Positions 27,468-36,140 of a DNA stretch of 64,000 nucleotides are shown in pieces. A program made the position numbers and the translations under genes. Source of the DNA: Pseudomonadota bacterium (GTDB lineage Bacteria > Pseudomonadota > Gammaproteobacteria > Steroidobacterales > Steroidobacteraceae). Below the pieces are notes generated by a model. The model had not been told where the DNA came from, did no database searches, and saw only the letters and a program-made list of their open reading frames with translations. Each line of letters opens with the position of its first letter. Position 1 is the first letter of the stretch. The stretch lies in contig JAEWBG010000018.1 in assembly GCA_023391335.1 (NCBI GenBank), forward strand, positions 1 through 64,000, read 5' to 3'.

Positions 27468-30400
27468 TGCACGCGTTGGTTTCGTTATGCGTGCGCCGTT
27501 TCGGCCTCGTGTCGTTTTTGACGCTGCTTGCACTGTTGATCGGCGCCTGGTCCGCGCGCACCGCGCCGTTGGATGTGTTTCCCGACTTCGTCCCTCCGCA
27601 AGTTGACATACAAACGGAAGCGCCGGGTTTTTCGCCGCAACAGGTCGAAGAACTGGTCACACGCCCAATCGAGAACGCCGTGAATGGCGCATCGGGACTC
27701 GCGACGATGCGCTCGGAGTCGATCCCAGGCCTTTCCGTCATCACGATTACGTTCCAGGACAAGATCGATCTGCACGTCGCGCGCCAAGGGATCTCGGAAC
27801 GCTTGGCCGAATTGGGCGGCTCGCTTCCAACTGGCGTGGAAGCGCCCAAACTCTCGCCGCTCGTATCGAGCACGATGGACTTGCTGAAAATCGGGCTGAC
27901 GTCCGAGAAGCTCGATGCATTTGCGTTACGCGATGCGGCCGAGTGGACGATCAAGCCGAGACTGCTCGCCGTCCCCGGCGTGGCACACGTGATGATCTTC
28001 GGCGGCTCAGTGCGACAAATTCAAATCGCGCCGGATCTCCGTCGGCTCGCAGCGTATGACGTGACATTGACAGACCTAGCCGATGCCGCTCGCGGCGCGT
28101 TGGCGCTGCGCGGCGCCGGATTCATCGATCTGGCAGGCCAACGCGTACTGATCACCTCACCTACGCCGCTTCCGAACTTGAATCATATTCGCGAAGCGCT
28201 CGTCACAGTTCGCAATGGAATCCCAATTCGGATTGGCGACTTGGCACAGGTTGAGTTCGGTTCCGCGCTCAAGTTTGGTGACGCATTGATACAGGGCAAG
28301 CCAGGCATACTGTTGTCGCTCGCGAGCCAGTACGGCGCCAACACCCTTGCCGCAACGTACGCGGTCGAGAGCGCACTCACCGAACTCGAACCGGCGCTGC
28401 GCGCGCAGGGCATTACGGTTCACCATGGATTACATCGCCCAGCCAACTTCATCGAACGCGCGTTACACGACCTGACGCAGTCGTTGGTGATCGCGGCCGT
28501 TTTGATTCTGCTGGTGCTCTTCGCCTTCTTGCGCGACATACGCGTCGTGCTGATTGCGTTTCTTGCAATCCCGCTATCTCTGCTCGCGGCCATCCTCGTG
28601 CTCGACTACTTCGGGCAGACGTTGAACACCATGACTCTCGGGGGCTTTGCAGTCGCGCTCGGTGTGTTGGTGGACGATGCAATCATCGGCATCGAAAACA
28701 TTCTGCGACGCCTACGCACGAATCGAGCCGCCGCGATTCCGCAACCTGCACTCGAAATCATTCGCGACGCATCGCTCGAGGTGCGTGGACCCGTGATCTA
28801 CGCCACCCTCGTCGTCATCGCAGTGTTCTTGCCTGAGCTGTTCACCCGCAGCGTGCAGGGTCATTTCGTCGGCCCGTTGGCATTCGCATTCATTCTGGCG
28901 GTAATCGCATCGTTGTTCGTCGCGATGACTGCGACACCCGCGCTGTGCGCACTTTTGTTGCGCGATCGCGAAGTGCAAGCGGAAGCCGCCTGGCTGACAC
29001 GATTGAAGCAATGGCAGACGCACACGATCGGCCTCGTCGAGAGCCACTTGAAAGTGACGCTCGCCGCCCTTGCAGTGGCGTTCGTGATTTGCCTCGCCAT
29101 TCTGCCGCTGCTCGGCGGCACGTTCATGCCCGACTTTCGCGAAGGCCACTTTGTCATGCAAGTGTCCAGTTCGATCCCCGGCACATCGTTGGAGCAGATG
29201 TTGCAGGTAGGGGCACGCATGAGCGATGAGATCCTCAATCTGCCTTACATTCAAAGCACATCTCAGCAAGTCGGGCGCGCGGAGCTCAGCGAAGACACGT
29301 GGGGTCCGCATCGAAGCGAGCTGCACGTCGAGCTGAAGCCCGATGTCACGGTCGACCAGGCACAAGCTCAAGAAGCGTTGCGAAGAATCGCTGCGAACTA
29401 TCCGGGAATTCAGACCGAAGTCGTTACCTTTCTGGGCGATCGCATCGGCGAGAGCTTGAGCGGCGAAACAGCGCAGGTCGCCATTAAAGTATCCGGAGAT
29501 GATCTCGATGCAATCGAGCGCGCAGCTCAGCGCATCGTCGCGACGGTTTCGCACGTACCGAATGTCGTCGATCTGCAATTGAAAGCCCAGTCCGGCACGC
29601 CCACATTGGCGATCGAACTTTCATCCGCCGCTCTCGCCGCGAACGGCCTCAAGCAACAGGACGTGCTCGACACCATCGCCGCAGCGTATGCGGGCACCAC
29701 GCTCGGCCAGACATTTCAGGGAGTGCGCACCGTGGATGCCGTGTTGCTTCTCCCGAAGCAGCTTCGAACTCAGCCGCAGGAACTCGGGAAGTTGATGATT
29801 GCCGGTACATTGGGACCTATTCCACTTTCGGAAGTGGCCAAAGTGCACTTTGGGCAGGATCGCTACAGCATCGATCACGACGGTGGGCAACGCGTCGTCA
29901 ATGTGACGTTCAATACGAGCGGGCGTTCGCTCAGTTCCGTGGTCCATGACGCTCAAGCTGCCATCCGACGCGACGTGAAGCTTTCACCCGGCGTGTTTCT
30001 GCAATTCACCGGCGCGGCAGAAGCGGAAGCGCAAACCCGCAGCGAGCTACTCGTATATTCCGCGCTCGCGCTGGTTTTGATCTTGGCCATCTTGTTCAGC
30101 GCATTCTCTTGGCGTGCTCACGGGTGGCTCGTCATGGCGAACATTCCATTCAGCATGATCGGCAGCATCTTGATTATCGCGATCACCGGGATCGGCATCT
30201 CGCTAGGAGCAGTGGTGGGACTGGTGACGGTGTTCGGCATCAGTGCGCGCAACGCGATTCTGCAGCTTGCCCACTACGAGCATCTGGTCCAAGTGGAGGG
30301 CGCTCGGTGGGATAGCGCAACGGTGATTCGGGGCGCGAATGAGCGGCTCATTCCGATCCTGATGACGGCGATCGTCACGGCACTCGGACTCGCACCACTC

Positions 30401-30547
30401 GCGTTCGGTCTGAATCGGCCCGGCCAGGAAATCGAAGGGCCCATGGCAGTGACCGTGCTGGGCGGGCTACTCACGTCAACGTTACTCAATCTGCTGGTGC
30501 TGCCTTCGCTCGCAAATCGCTATAGCCGAACGAGAGCGGACACCTGA
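27467..30547 (+). CDS. heavy-metal-type RND efflux pump (third system)
   Basis: 1026 residues, 12 membrane helices, AcrB-fold. TM4 reads FAVALGVLVDDAIIGIEN, which has the double Asp and Glu of HME pumps but matches neither the DFG...DGA (Zn/Co/Cd) nor the AIG...VDAA (Cu/Ag) pattern of the other two pumps here. The substrate is therefore uncertain. The TM10-12 part SLGAVVGLVTVFGISARNAIL is conserved. Translationally coupled to the adaptor. Ends 63 bp before a convergent gene. Confidence 0.9.
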   Translation: MHALVSLCVRRFGLVSFLTLLALLIGAWSARTAPLDVFPDFVPPQVDIQTEAPGFSPQQVEELVTRPIENAVNGASGLATMRSESIPGLSVITITFQDKIDLHVARQGISERLAELGGSLPTGVEAPKLSPLVSSTMDLLKIGLTSEKLDAFALRDAAEWTIKPRLLAVPGVAHVMIFGGSVRQIQIAPDLRRLAAYDVTLTDLADAARGALALRGAGFIDLAGQRVLITSPTPLPNLNHIREALVTVRNGIPIRIGDLAQVEFGSALKFGDALIQGKPGILLSLASQYGANTLAATYAVESALTELEPALRAQGITVHHGLHRPANFIERALHDLTQSLVIAAVLILLVLFAFLRDIRVVLIAFLAIPLSLLAAILVLDYFGQTLNTMTLGGFAVALGVLVDDAIIGIENILRRLRTNRAAAIPQPALEIIRDASLEVRGPVIYATLVVIAVFLPELFTRSVQGHFVGPLAFAFILAVIASLFVAMTATPALCALLLRDREVQAEAAWLTRLKQWQTHTIGLVESHLKVTLAALAVAFVICLAILPLLGGTFMPDFREGHFVMQVSSSIPGTSLEQMLQVGARMSDEILNLPYIQSTSQQVGRAELSEDTWGPHRSELHVELKPDVTVDQAQAQEALRRIAANYPGIQTEVVTFLGDRIGESLSGETAQVAIKVSGDDLDAIERAAQRIVATVSHVPNVVDLQLKAQSGTPTLAIELSSAALAANGLKQQDVLDTIAAAYAGTTLGQTFQGVRTVDAVLLLPKQLRTQPQELGKLMIAGTLGPIPLSEVAKVHFGQDRYSIDHDGGQRVVNVTFNTSGRSLSSVVHDAQAAIRRDVKLSPGVFLQFTGAAEAEAQTRSELLVYSALALVLILAILFSAFSWRAHGWLVMANIPFSMIGSILIIAITGIGISLGAVVGLVTVFGISARNAILQLAHYEHLVQVEGARWDSATVIRGANERLIPILMTAIVTALGLAPLAFGLNRPGQEIEGPMAVTVLGGLLTSTLLNLLVLPSLANRYSRTRADT

Positions 30548-30609
30548 CGTAGAACTCGCGCGTAATTCCCTACGTCGCGATGACGGTTGCCGCCATCTCT
30601 TGCCGATGG

Positions 30610-31245
30610 TTACTGCGATCGCTCGCTCGGCCGATCGAATTCGCGGCTGGCAGCGAGGATGGCCATTGCGACTCTTTCGGCGGGAAGCGATGCAGTCGCG
30701 GGATCAAGGAAAACTTCGAACGCCTTCACCGCCAGAACGGCAATGCCGGTGGGTGCCGTGGGTACCCAGCCCGGGAAGGCCTCGGCCTGGTGCACGATGA
30801 AGCGAGCCGTCGCTTTCATCGCCTCGTGCATGCGCTGTTCACCAACGCCCTCATAGGTGAAACGCCAGGCGCGCACGCGTTTATTGATCACACTGCGATC
30901 CTCGCCTCCCGCGTCGATGCCTGCGGCCGCAAAGATGCGGCAATCGTAATCCCGGCAGGTCTGAGGACGGCTCGCATAGATCGAACACTGGCGATCGTTC
31001 AACATCGGGCAGGTTCCATCGGGACGCGCCACCAACATCCGCGAAACCGCTGACACGGGCACCAGAAATTCCTTAGGCAACACCGCTTCGAGGGCATCTT
31101 CCGGCCGGATGGGCACGGGATATCCCGAGACGCAACAGCCCACGCAATCACCGCAAGGAACGTTGGTTCCAGCATTCCCGCGCAACGATGCTCGCATCGC
31201 TTGCAGCCATGCGCCGAAGTTGCCGGCGTCCACAGGTTCGTTCAC
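30610..31245 (-). CDS. YkgJ-family cysteine-cluster protein
   Basis: 211 residues. CGDCVGCCVSG near residues 31-41 and later CPMLNDRQCSIYASRPQTC with DYDC form the CxxCxxCC...C...C pattern of the YkgJ/Fe-S-like Zn- or Fe-S-binding family. The function of the family is unsettled; cytosolic, no signal. The rest is helical without catalytic motifs that I recognise. Convergent with the third RND pump. Confidence 0.82.
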   Translation of the reverse strand: MNEPVDAGNFGAWLQAMRASLRGNAGTNVPCGDCVGCCVSGYPVPIRPEDALEAVLPKEFLVPVSAVSRMLVARPDGTCPMLNDRQCSIYASRPQTCRDYDCRIFAAAGIDAGGEDRSVINKRVRAWRFTYEGVGEQRMHEAMKATARFIVHQAEAFPGWVPTAPTGIAVLAVKAFEVFLDPATASLPAERVAMAILAASREFDRPSERSQ

Positions 31246-31648
31246 GAAACTTTGAAACCCTTGAGAGGCTAATCGAAAACCGCGGCGAGCTTAGCCGCAG
31301 AGCGCAGAGGGCGCATCTAGAACCTATCTCAGAATCCGCTGAACCCAAGTCAATCAAATGTGGCCGTCTCCGTCGCGGCCACAAGGAATTCTGAGATAGG
31401 TTCTACTGTCGCCACTTACCAACACAAATCGGTTCACTAGTGTGAAATCTGCCGTGACGCGGAACACGTGCGGCAAACTGTGCATTGCGAGCAGGCAATT
31501 GACCACACGTGCGGGATGAGTGGCCGCAATCCGGCGGCGACATACACATACATATACATATGAGTGCACTTTTGTGACTGCGACTCCACCCTAGCCTGGG
31601 CGATCAGCAGGTGAGTTCGTCTTCGGGTACCGCTTACGCGCGGACCCA
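31246..31648. other. intergenic region with a palindromic element
   Basis: No gene is supported. It holds the 88-bp MITE-like palindrome described separately, and near 31540-31562 a (CATATA)n-like run. The rest is unremarkable. Confidence 0.6.
31318..31405. mobile_element. MITE-like palindromic element
   Basis: TAGAACCTATCTCAGAAT (31318-31335) is repeated as a perfect inverse complement at 31388-31405, giving 18-bp terminal inverted repeats. The interior has its own hairpin, TGTGGCCG...CGGCCACA. Outer TA dinucleotides at both ends would fit a TA target duplication. No coding capacity; would need a transposase elsewhere. Confidence 0.6.
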
Positions 31649-32659
31649 ATGGAGTTTGGCGCAGTGAATCGGAATCTAATTCGCTTACTAATATCGATCT
31701 TATGTCTGTGGGTGTTGTTTGCCACCTTCGCGGACATCCGCGACGTCGGCAGCAGCATGGCATCGATGTCTGCGACGTCGCTCCTCATCGGCTTAGCCGT
31801 GGTGACCCTCGATCGATGCTTGATGACTTTCAAATGGCTGCTGCTGTTGAAATCGGTGGATCACCACCTGCCTTGGTGGCGCGGGATGACGATCTACTGC
31901 ACGTCCACCCTGATCGGCAGTGTCCTGCCCTCCACCGCCGGCAGCGATGTGATTCGAGGCGTCTGGGCCACACGTGCAGGATTGAGCGGAGCTCATGTAG
32001 CCGCGTCGATCTTGGTCGAGCGCTTTACCGGATTCATCAGCGTCCTGCTGTTAGGTGTCGTGGCGCAGCTCTATCTCGCAACGAGAGCCGAGATACCGCG
32101 CGAGGCTCAGTGGCTCTTTCTAGTAAGCATCTGCCTCTTCGTCGCCGCGATCACGACAGTCATTCTCGCCTTGCGCCCGCAAACCAGTCATTGGCTACTG
32201 GCACGCCTGCCGGCCAAGCTGCGTGAACATCGCACAGTGCATAAGATCTTCGGCGTGCTCGATGCGTGCCGGGAACTCGGAGCGGAACGAGTGACTCTGA
32301 TCCGCTTCTTCATCTTGACGCTGGCCGAGCAACTGCTTCCCGTCGCACTGACGATTGCATTGGCGAAAGGGCTGGATCTGGCCGTCTCGCCAGGGTGGCT
32401 ATTCTCGGGCCTCATGCTCTCGCTGATCGCCGCCCGCGCACCGATCTCGATCGATGGCATTGGCGTGTTCGATGCGCTGTTCGCTAGCCTGATGGCAATG
32501 GCCGGCGTACCGGCTGCGGCGTCCGTCGCGATTACGTTTGTGAGCCGGATTCTGCAAGCGATTGCGTGTGCACCGTGGGCAATCGTCGCACTCTGGTTGC
32601 GAACAAACCCGGGGTCACCCCGTGTTCCTCAAGAGGCGCCCAGCGCGCCGCGAGCCTGA
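31649..32659 (+). CDS. lysylphosphatidylglycerol synthase TM-like / flippase-like protein (UPF0104)
   Basis: 336 residues, about 7-8 membrane helices. The family core is visible as STLIGSVLPSTAGSDVIRG, followed by the VERFTGFIS segment. The domain is the membrane part of MprF-like and AglD-like proteins, here without a catalytic synthase domain. A role in lipid or polyisoprenoid-sugar movement is possible but unproven. A GTG at 31664 would give a slightly shorter protein and is an alternative start. Convergent with a receiver protein gene. Confidence 0.82.
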   Translation: MEFGAVNRNLIRLLISILCLWVLFATFADIRDVGSSMASMSATSLLIGLAVVTLDRCLMTFKWLLLLKSVDHHLPWWRGMTIYCTSTLIGSVLPSTAGSDVIRGVWATRAGLSGAHVAASILVERFTGFISVLLLGVVAQLYLATRAEIPREAQWLFLVSICLFVAAITTVILALRPQTSHWLLARLPAKLREHRTVHKIFGVLDACRELGAERVTLIRFFILTLAEQLLPVALTIALAKGLDLAVSPGWLFSGLMLSLIAARAPISIDGIGVFDALFASLMAMAGVPAAASVAITFVSRILQAIACAPWAIVALWLRTNPGSPRVPQEAPSAPRA

Positions 32660-32673
32660 CTTGCTGCAACGAT

Positions 32674-33189
32674 TTAGTTGCGCAATTCGTTGAAACGCGA
32701 CCACCGAGTAGGCGGGATCCCGTCCAAAGCCTCCGATTCATCGAGCTCTGCAGTCGCCGCTGCATTGACCAACAACCAGTACTTTGCAAGTTGCTGGATC
32801 TGCAGGAAGTAGTCTCGCAGCTGCTCCGCTTTACACAGCACGCTGTTCGCGCCCAATTCATAGCATTGTTTGATGATGTTCGGATCGTGTTGTGAGGTCA
32901 GCACCACGACAGGAATCGATTTCAGCGCTTCGTGCGCCTTGAACGTTCGCAGCGATTCCTTCGCATCCACGCCCGGCACGTCGTAATCGAGCAAGATCAA
33001 CTGCGGCTTGCCCGTCTCGCCGCCCACACCTGAACCTGCGCGCGTTAAGTGAGCCAATGCAGCCTCGCCGGATGTAAACGTATCGACAGTGATATGCGTA
33101 CACGTACCGCGCAGTGCGTAGATCGTGAGCTCGGCATCCTCCAACGAGTCTTCGATCAGCAGCACATCCGCGGAGGCGACTTTGGCCAT
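32674..33189 (-). CDS. stand-alone response regulator receiver (Rcp1-like)
   Basis: 171 residues: a single receiver domain with acidic pocket ED near residue 13, phosphoacceptor Asp68 (LLDYD), the conserved Thr/Ser (VVLTSQ) and Lys (VLCKAEQ). A ~30-residue C-terminal extension has no output domain. Proteins of this type act by protein contact, often with phytochrome-like or hybrid kinases. No kinase is adjacent; the nearest signalling block starts 3 kb away. Confidence 0.88.
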   Translation of the reverse strand: MAKVASADVLLIEDSLEDAELTIYALRGTCTHITVDTFTSGEAALAHLTRAGSGVGGETGKPQLILLDYDVPGVDAKESLRTFKAHEALKSIPVVVLTSQHDPNIIKQCYELGANSVLCKAEQLRDYFLQIQQLAKYWLLVNAAATAELDESEALDGIPPTRWSRFNELRN

Positions 33190-34099
33190 GACTCATCCAA
33201 TTTGAAATCTTGTCCGCATAAGCCCCAAGAGCGGGCAGAAGTTCCTACATGGTAGTGACTGGTGACTGGGGACTAGGGACTAGCAGAGTCTTGCTGCAAT
33301 CTCACACGGAGCACACAGAGAGCACAGAGTTCAAATCGCCGTCGCACCCGCGCAGGCGGGTGGCTATCTGCTGTTCCGCTTCGCGTGGGACAAGAATTCC
33401 GAAGTCGGATTTCACACGGAGGACACGGAGCACACGGAGTTCTCAGAAGCCATGAGTTGCGCGCGTGCGTGGCATGAGGTGTAGATGAGCCGCAACGCTA
33501 GTGTTCTGGCCCGTGACTCGTGACCTTTGACCCGCGACCAGATTGAGAATCTCACACGGAGCACAGAGAGCACAGAGCTCAAATCGCCGTCGCACCCGCG
33601 CAGGCGGGTGGCTATCTGCTGTTCCGCTTCGCGTTCGGATAAGAATTCCGAAGTCGGATTTCACACGGAGGACACGGAGCACACGGAGTTCTAATGTGTA
33701 CGGATGGGCTCCCGCCTTCGCGGGAGTGACCAATCTATTTGTTGCCTGATCGAATCCTTGTCTTCCTGCGGGTTAAGCTCCCTGCGCAGCACTCGCCTCT
33801 TCAATTCTGATTTCGCTTCTGGCCTGCCGTTAGGCTCCCCTGCCCAGAGGGCTTGCTTGCCGAAGGCTACTTTGCCGATGAAGTCGGCTCGCCTCTTTGT
33901 TTTGCTGGCCTGCCGTTAGGCTCCCCTGCCCGTAGGGCTTGCCTGCCGTTAGGCTCGCTTGCCGACGTAGTCGGCTTGCCTCTTCATTTCGCCATCGAGC
34001 GATCCGGCCTTCTCTCGCAGTCACTAGTCCGTAGTCACCAGTCACTAGATAGTCGGAACCCCTCCCTCCTCCCAACTATTCGCATCGCATGGAGGGCGC
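33190..34099. repeat. repeat island: 142-bp direct repeats and hairpin array
   Basis: No gene is supported. A ~140-bp segment (33301-33440) recurs at 33551-33692, ending in CACACGGAGGACACGGAG 9-mers and containing a CACCCGCGCAGGCGGGTG palindrome. GTGACTGGTGACTGG iterations sit at 33252-33275 and near 34019-34048. From 33815 to 33985 is a mini-hairpin array: GCCTGCCGTTAGGC twice, CCCTGCCCNNAGGG, GCCGA-TGAAG-TCGGC and GCCGA-CGTAG-TCGGC. Confidence 0.8.
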
Positions 34100-34852
34100 A
34101 TGCCACTGTGGTTGACTGCCGGATTGTGGGGCTTGCTTGCAGGCGGAGCGCTACTCGTCGGCGCAGCGGTGGGATACCTCGCAAAGGTTCCTGGACGTGT
34201 CATTGCAGGAATCATGGCCTTCGGTGCCGGCGTGCTGATTTCCGCTTTGTCGTTCGAGCTCATGGACGAAGCGTTTCAACGGGGCGGATTCAATGCCACA
34301 GCGGTTGGATTCGTTTCGGGCGCACTGATTTACAGCGTCGCGAATTGGGCATTGGCGCGCGCCGGCGCACAACACCGCAAGCGATCAGGCAATCAGCAAC
34401 CCTCCGAATCGGAACATTCCGGCAGCGGCATGGCGATCGCAGTTGGCGCGCTACTGGATGGCATTCCCGAATCGATTGCGATCGGCGTCAGCATGATTCA
34501 AGGCGGGGCTGTGAGCGTCGTGACGGTCGCGGCGATTTTCCTTTCGAATATCCCTGAAGGACTGTCGAGTTCAGCTGGAATGAAAAAAGCGGGCCGAAGC
34601 GCGACGTATGTATTCGGCGTGTGGGGCGGCATCGCCGCGCTCTCTGCGCTTGCGTCCGTGCTTGGGTATGCGGTGTTTAGTGGCTTCAGTCCGGGCGTGA
34701 TCGCCGCGACGACATCGCTTGCCGCCGGTGCGATTCTTTCGATGCTGGCCGATACGATGATGCCCGAAGCGTTCGAAGCGGCTCACTCGTTCGCGGGGTT
34801 CATCACCGTGCTGGGGTTCTTGGCGGCGTTTGTGATTTCGAAGCTGGGGTAG
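34100..34852 (+). CDS. ZIP family metal transporter
   Basis: 250 residues, about 8 helices, GGAGGG before the ATG. The ZIP signatures are FGAGVLISALSFELMDEAF, DGIPESIAIGVSM (TM4 metal site with DGxPE) and NIPEGLSSSAGM (TM5, NxPEG). Unlike the ZIP-like gene in the czc operon, all metal-site residues seem present. A cytosolic His-poor loop (HRKRSGNQQPSESEHSGSG) joins TM3-4. Likely Zn/Fe/Mn uptake. Both flanks are repeat islands. Confidence 0.87.
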   Translation: MPLWLTAGLWGLLAGGALLVGAAVGYLAKVPGRVIAGIMAFGAGVLISALSFELMDEAFQRGGFNATAVGFVSGALIYSVANWALARAGAQHRKRSGNQQPSESEHSGSGMAIAVGALLDGIPESIAIGVSMIQGGAVSVVTVAAIFLSNIPEGLSSSAGMKKAGRSATYVFGVWGGIAALSALASVLGYAVFSGFSPGVIAATTSLAAGAILSMLADTMMPEAFEAAHSFAGFITVLGFLAAFVISKLG

Positions 34853-35887
34853 CGCAGGAAGAGCGAGCGTTTGCTCGCGTGAGCGTATTAAGAATCCGGA
34901 CGTCGGATTTCACACGGAGGACACGGAGCACACGGAGATTCGGACGCAACACAAAGCGCGCAAAGAGTAACTGAGCAAGTGAGAGCGAGCGTTTCCTCAC
35001 GTGAGCGCTTCGCGTGGATAAAAACGAGAGATGACTCCACGGAGGACACGGAGTTCTAGATCTAGATCTGTGTTGTGTCGAGTGGAGCCGCGCGTGTGTT
35101 CTGGCCTGCGCGTAGCGCTCGCCTGCCAGCGGCTTGCTTGCCGTTAGGCTCGCCTGCCGACACAGTCGGCTTGCGGCTTTCGTACTTGTTTTTCTGTCTC
35201 GACGAAGTCCTTCCCGATCGCCAAGCGATCTGTCGTCCCTTCTGACCTGACGCCAGTCCTTCATGACGCGTGAGCGTCCTACTTGCCGAAGGCCTACCTG
35301 ACGACACAATCGTCCATCGTTCCGCTTCTGACTCGACGCAGTCCTTCTCGATGCAACGCATCCTTCCCGACGTGTCTTTCCCGATCGCAAAGCGATCCGC
35401 CGTGCCTTCTGACCTGACGCCAGTCCGTCCTGACGCGTGAGCGTCCTACCTGCCGAAGGCCTACCTGACGACACAATCGTCCATCGTTCCGCTTCTGACT
35501 CGACGCAGTCCTTCCCGATGCAACGCATCCTTCCCGACGTCAGTCTTTCCCGATCGCAAAGCGATCCGTCGTCCCTTCTGTCCTGACGCTAGTCCGTCCT
35601 GACGTGTGAGCGTCCTACTTGCCGAAGGCCTACCTGACGACACAATCGTCCATCGTTCGGCTTCTGACTCGACGCAGTCCTTCTCGATGCAACGCATCCT
35701 TCCCGACGTGTCTTTCCCGATCGCAAAGCGATCCGCCGTTCCCGTTTTGACAGTAAGTCCGACGCCGCAGTGCAGTCGCCCTACAGCGACGACGGAGAGT
35801 ATCTACGATGCGTGCACGGAATACCGCTTGTGCTCGAATTGGCGCGCTCGCATGCTCCGCGCTCGTTCTCAACGCGGGAATATAAAT
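34853..35887. repeat. repeat island with 167-169-bp hairpin-chain units
   Basis: No gene is supported before 35888. CACGGAGGACACGGAG and CACAAAG 9-mers occupy 34905-35060. From about 35095 come GCGC-GTA-GCGC, GCCT-type and GCCGA-CACAG-TCGGC hairpins. Three tandem units follow, with the word ACGACACAAT at 35301, 35468 and 35637, each a chain of GACGC-GTGA-GCGTC, GACGA-CACAA-TCGTC, GATGC-AAC-GCATC and GATCGC-AAA-GCGATC. Long frames here are repeat artefacts. Confidence 0.8.
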
Positions 35888-36058
35888 ATGACGCCCGAAG
35901 AGCTCGTGGTTCCTGGTGCCGAACCCGACAATGCCGATGACGATTTGCGAACTGTGTGGGTCGAGACGCGGTGGGGCCTCGCCGCAGTAGTAGGCGCCGC
36001 ATGCCTAGTCGCGCTTGGGGCCTTCTACTATTTCGTTGCGTGCATGAAGGTCAATTGA
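35888..36058 (+). CDS. possible 56-residue membrane microprotein
   Basis: A short frame beginning at ATG 35888, after the repeat array: an acidic N-terminus (EELVVPGAEPDNADDD), then one membrane helix (AAVVGAACLVALGAFYYFVAC) and a short basic tail. The composition change from repeat to protein-like sequence at this ATG supports it; the missing clear ribosome-binding site weakens it. No family recognised. Confidence 0.4.
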   Translation: MTPEELVVPGAEPDNADDDLRTVWVETRWGLAAVVGAACLVALGAFYYFVACMKVN

Positions 36059-36140
36059 GGCGTTGCTTCATCAACACGCCTCGCGCAGCGCCGCAAGATC
36101 TCGTCGAGTTTGCTTCGAACTCAGCGAGCGTCGGAACCGC

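Noticed and set aside
35606..36058. A 150-residue protein covering the 35.6-36.1 kb frame
   Set aside because: The first 94 codons lie in the hairpin array; only the part from the ATG at 35888 looks protein-like.
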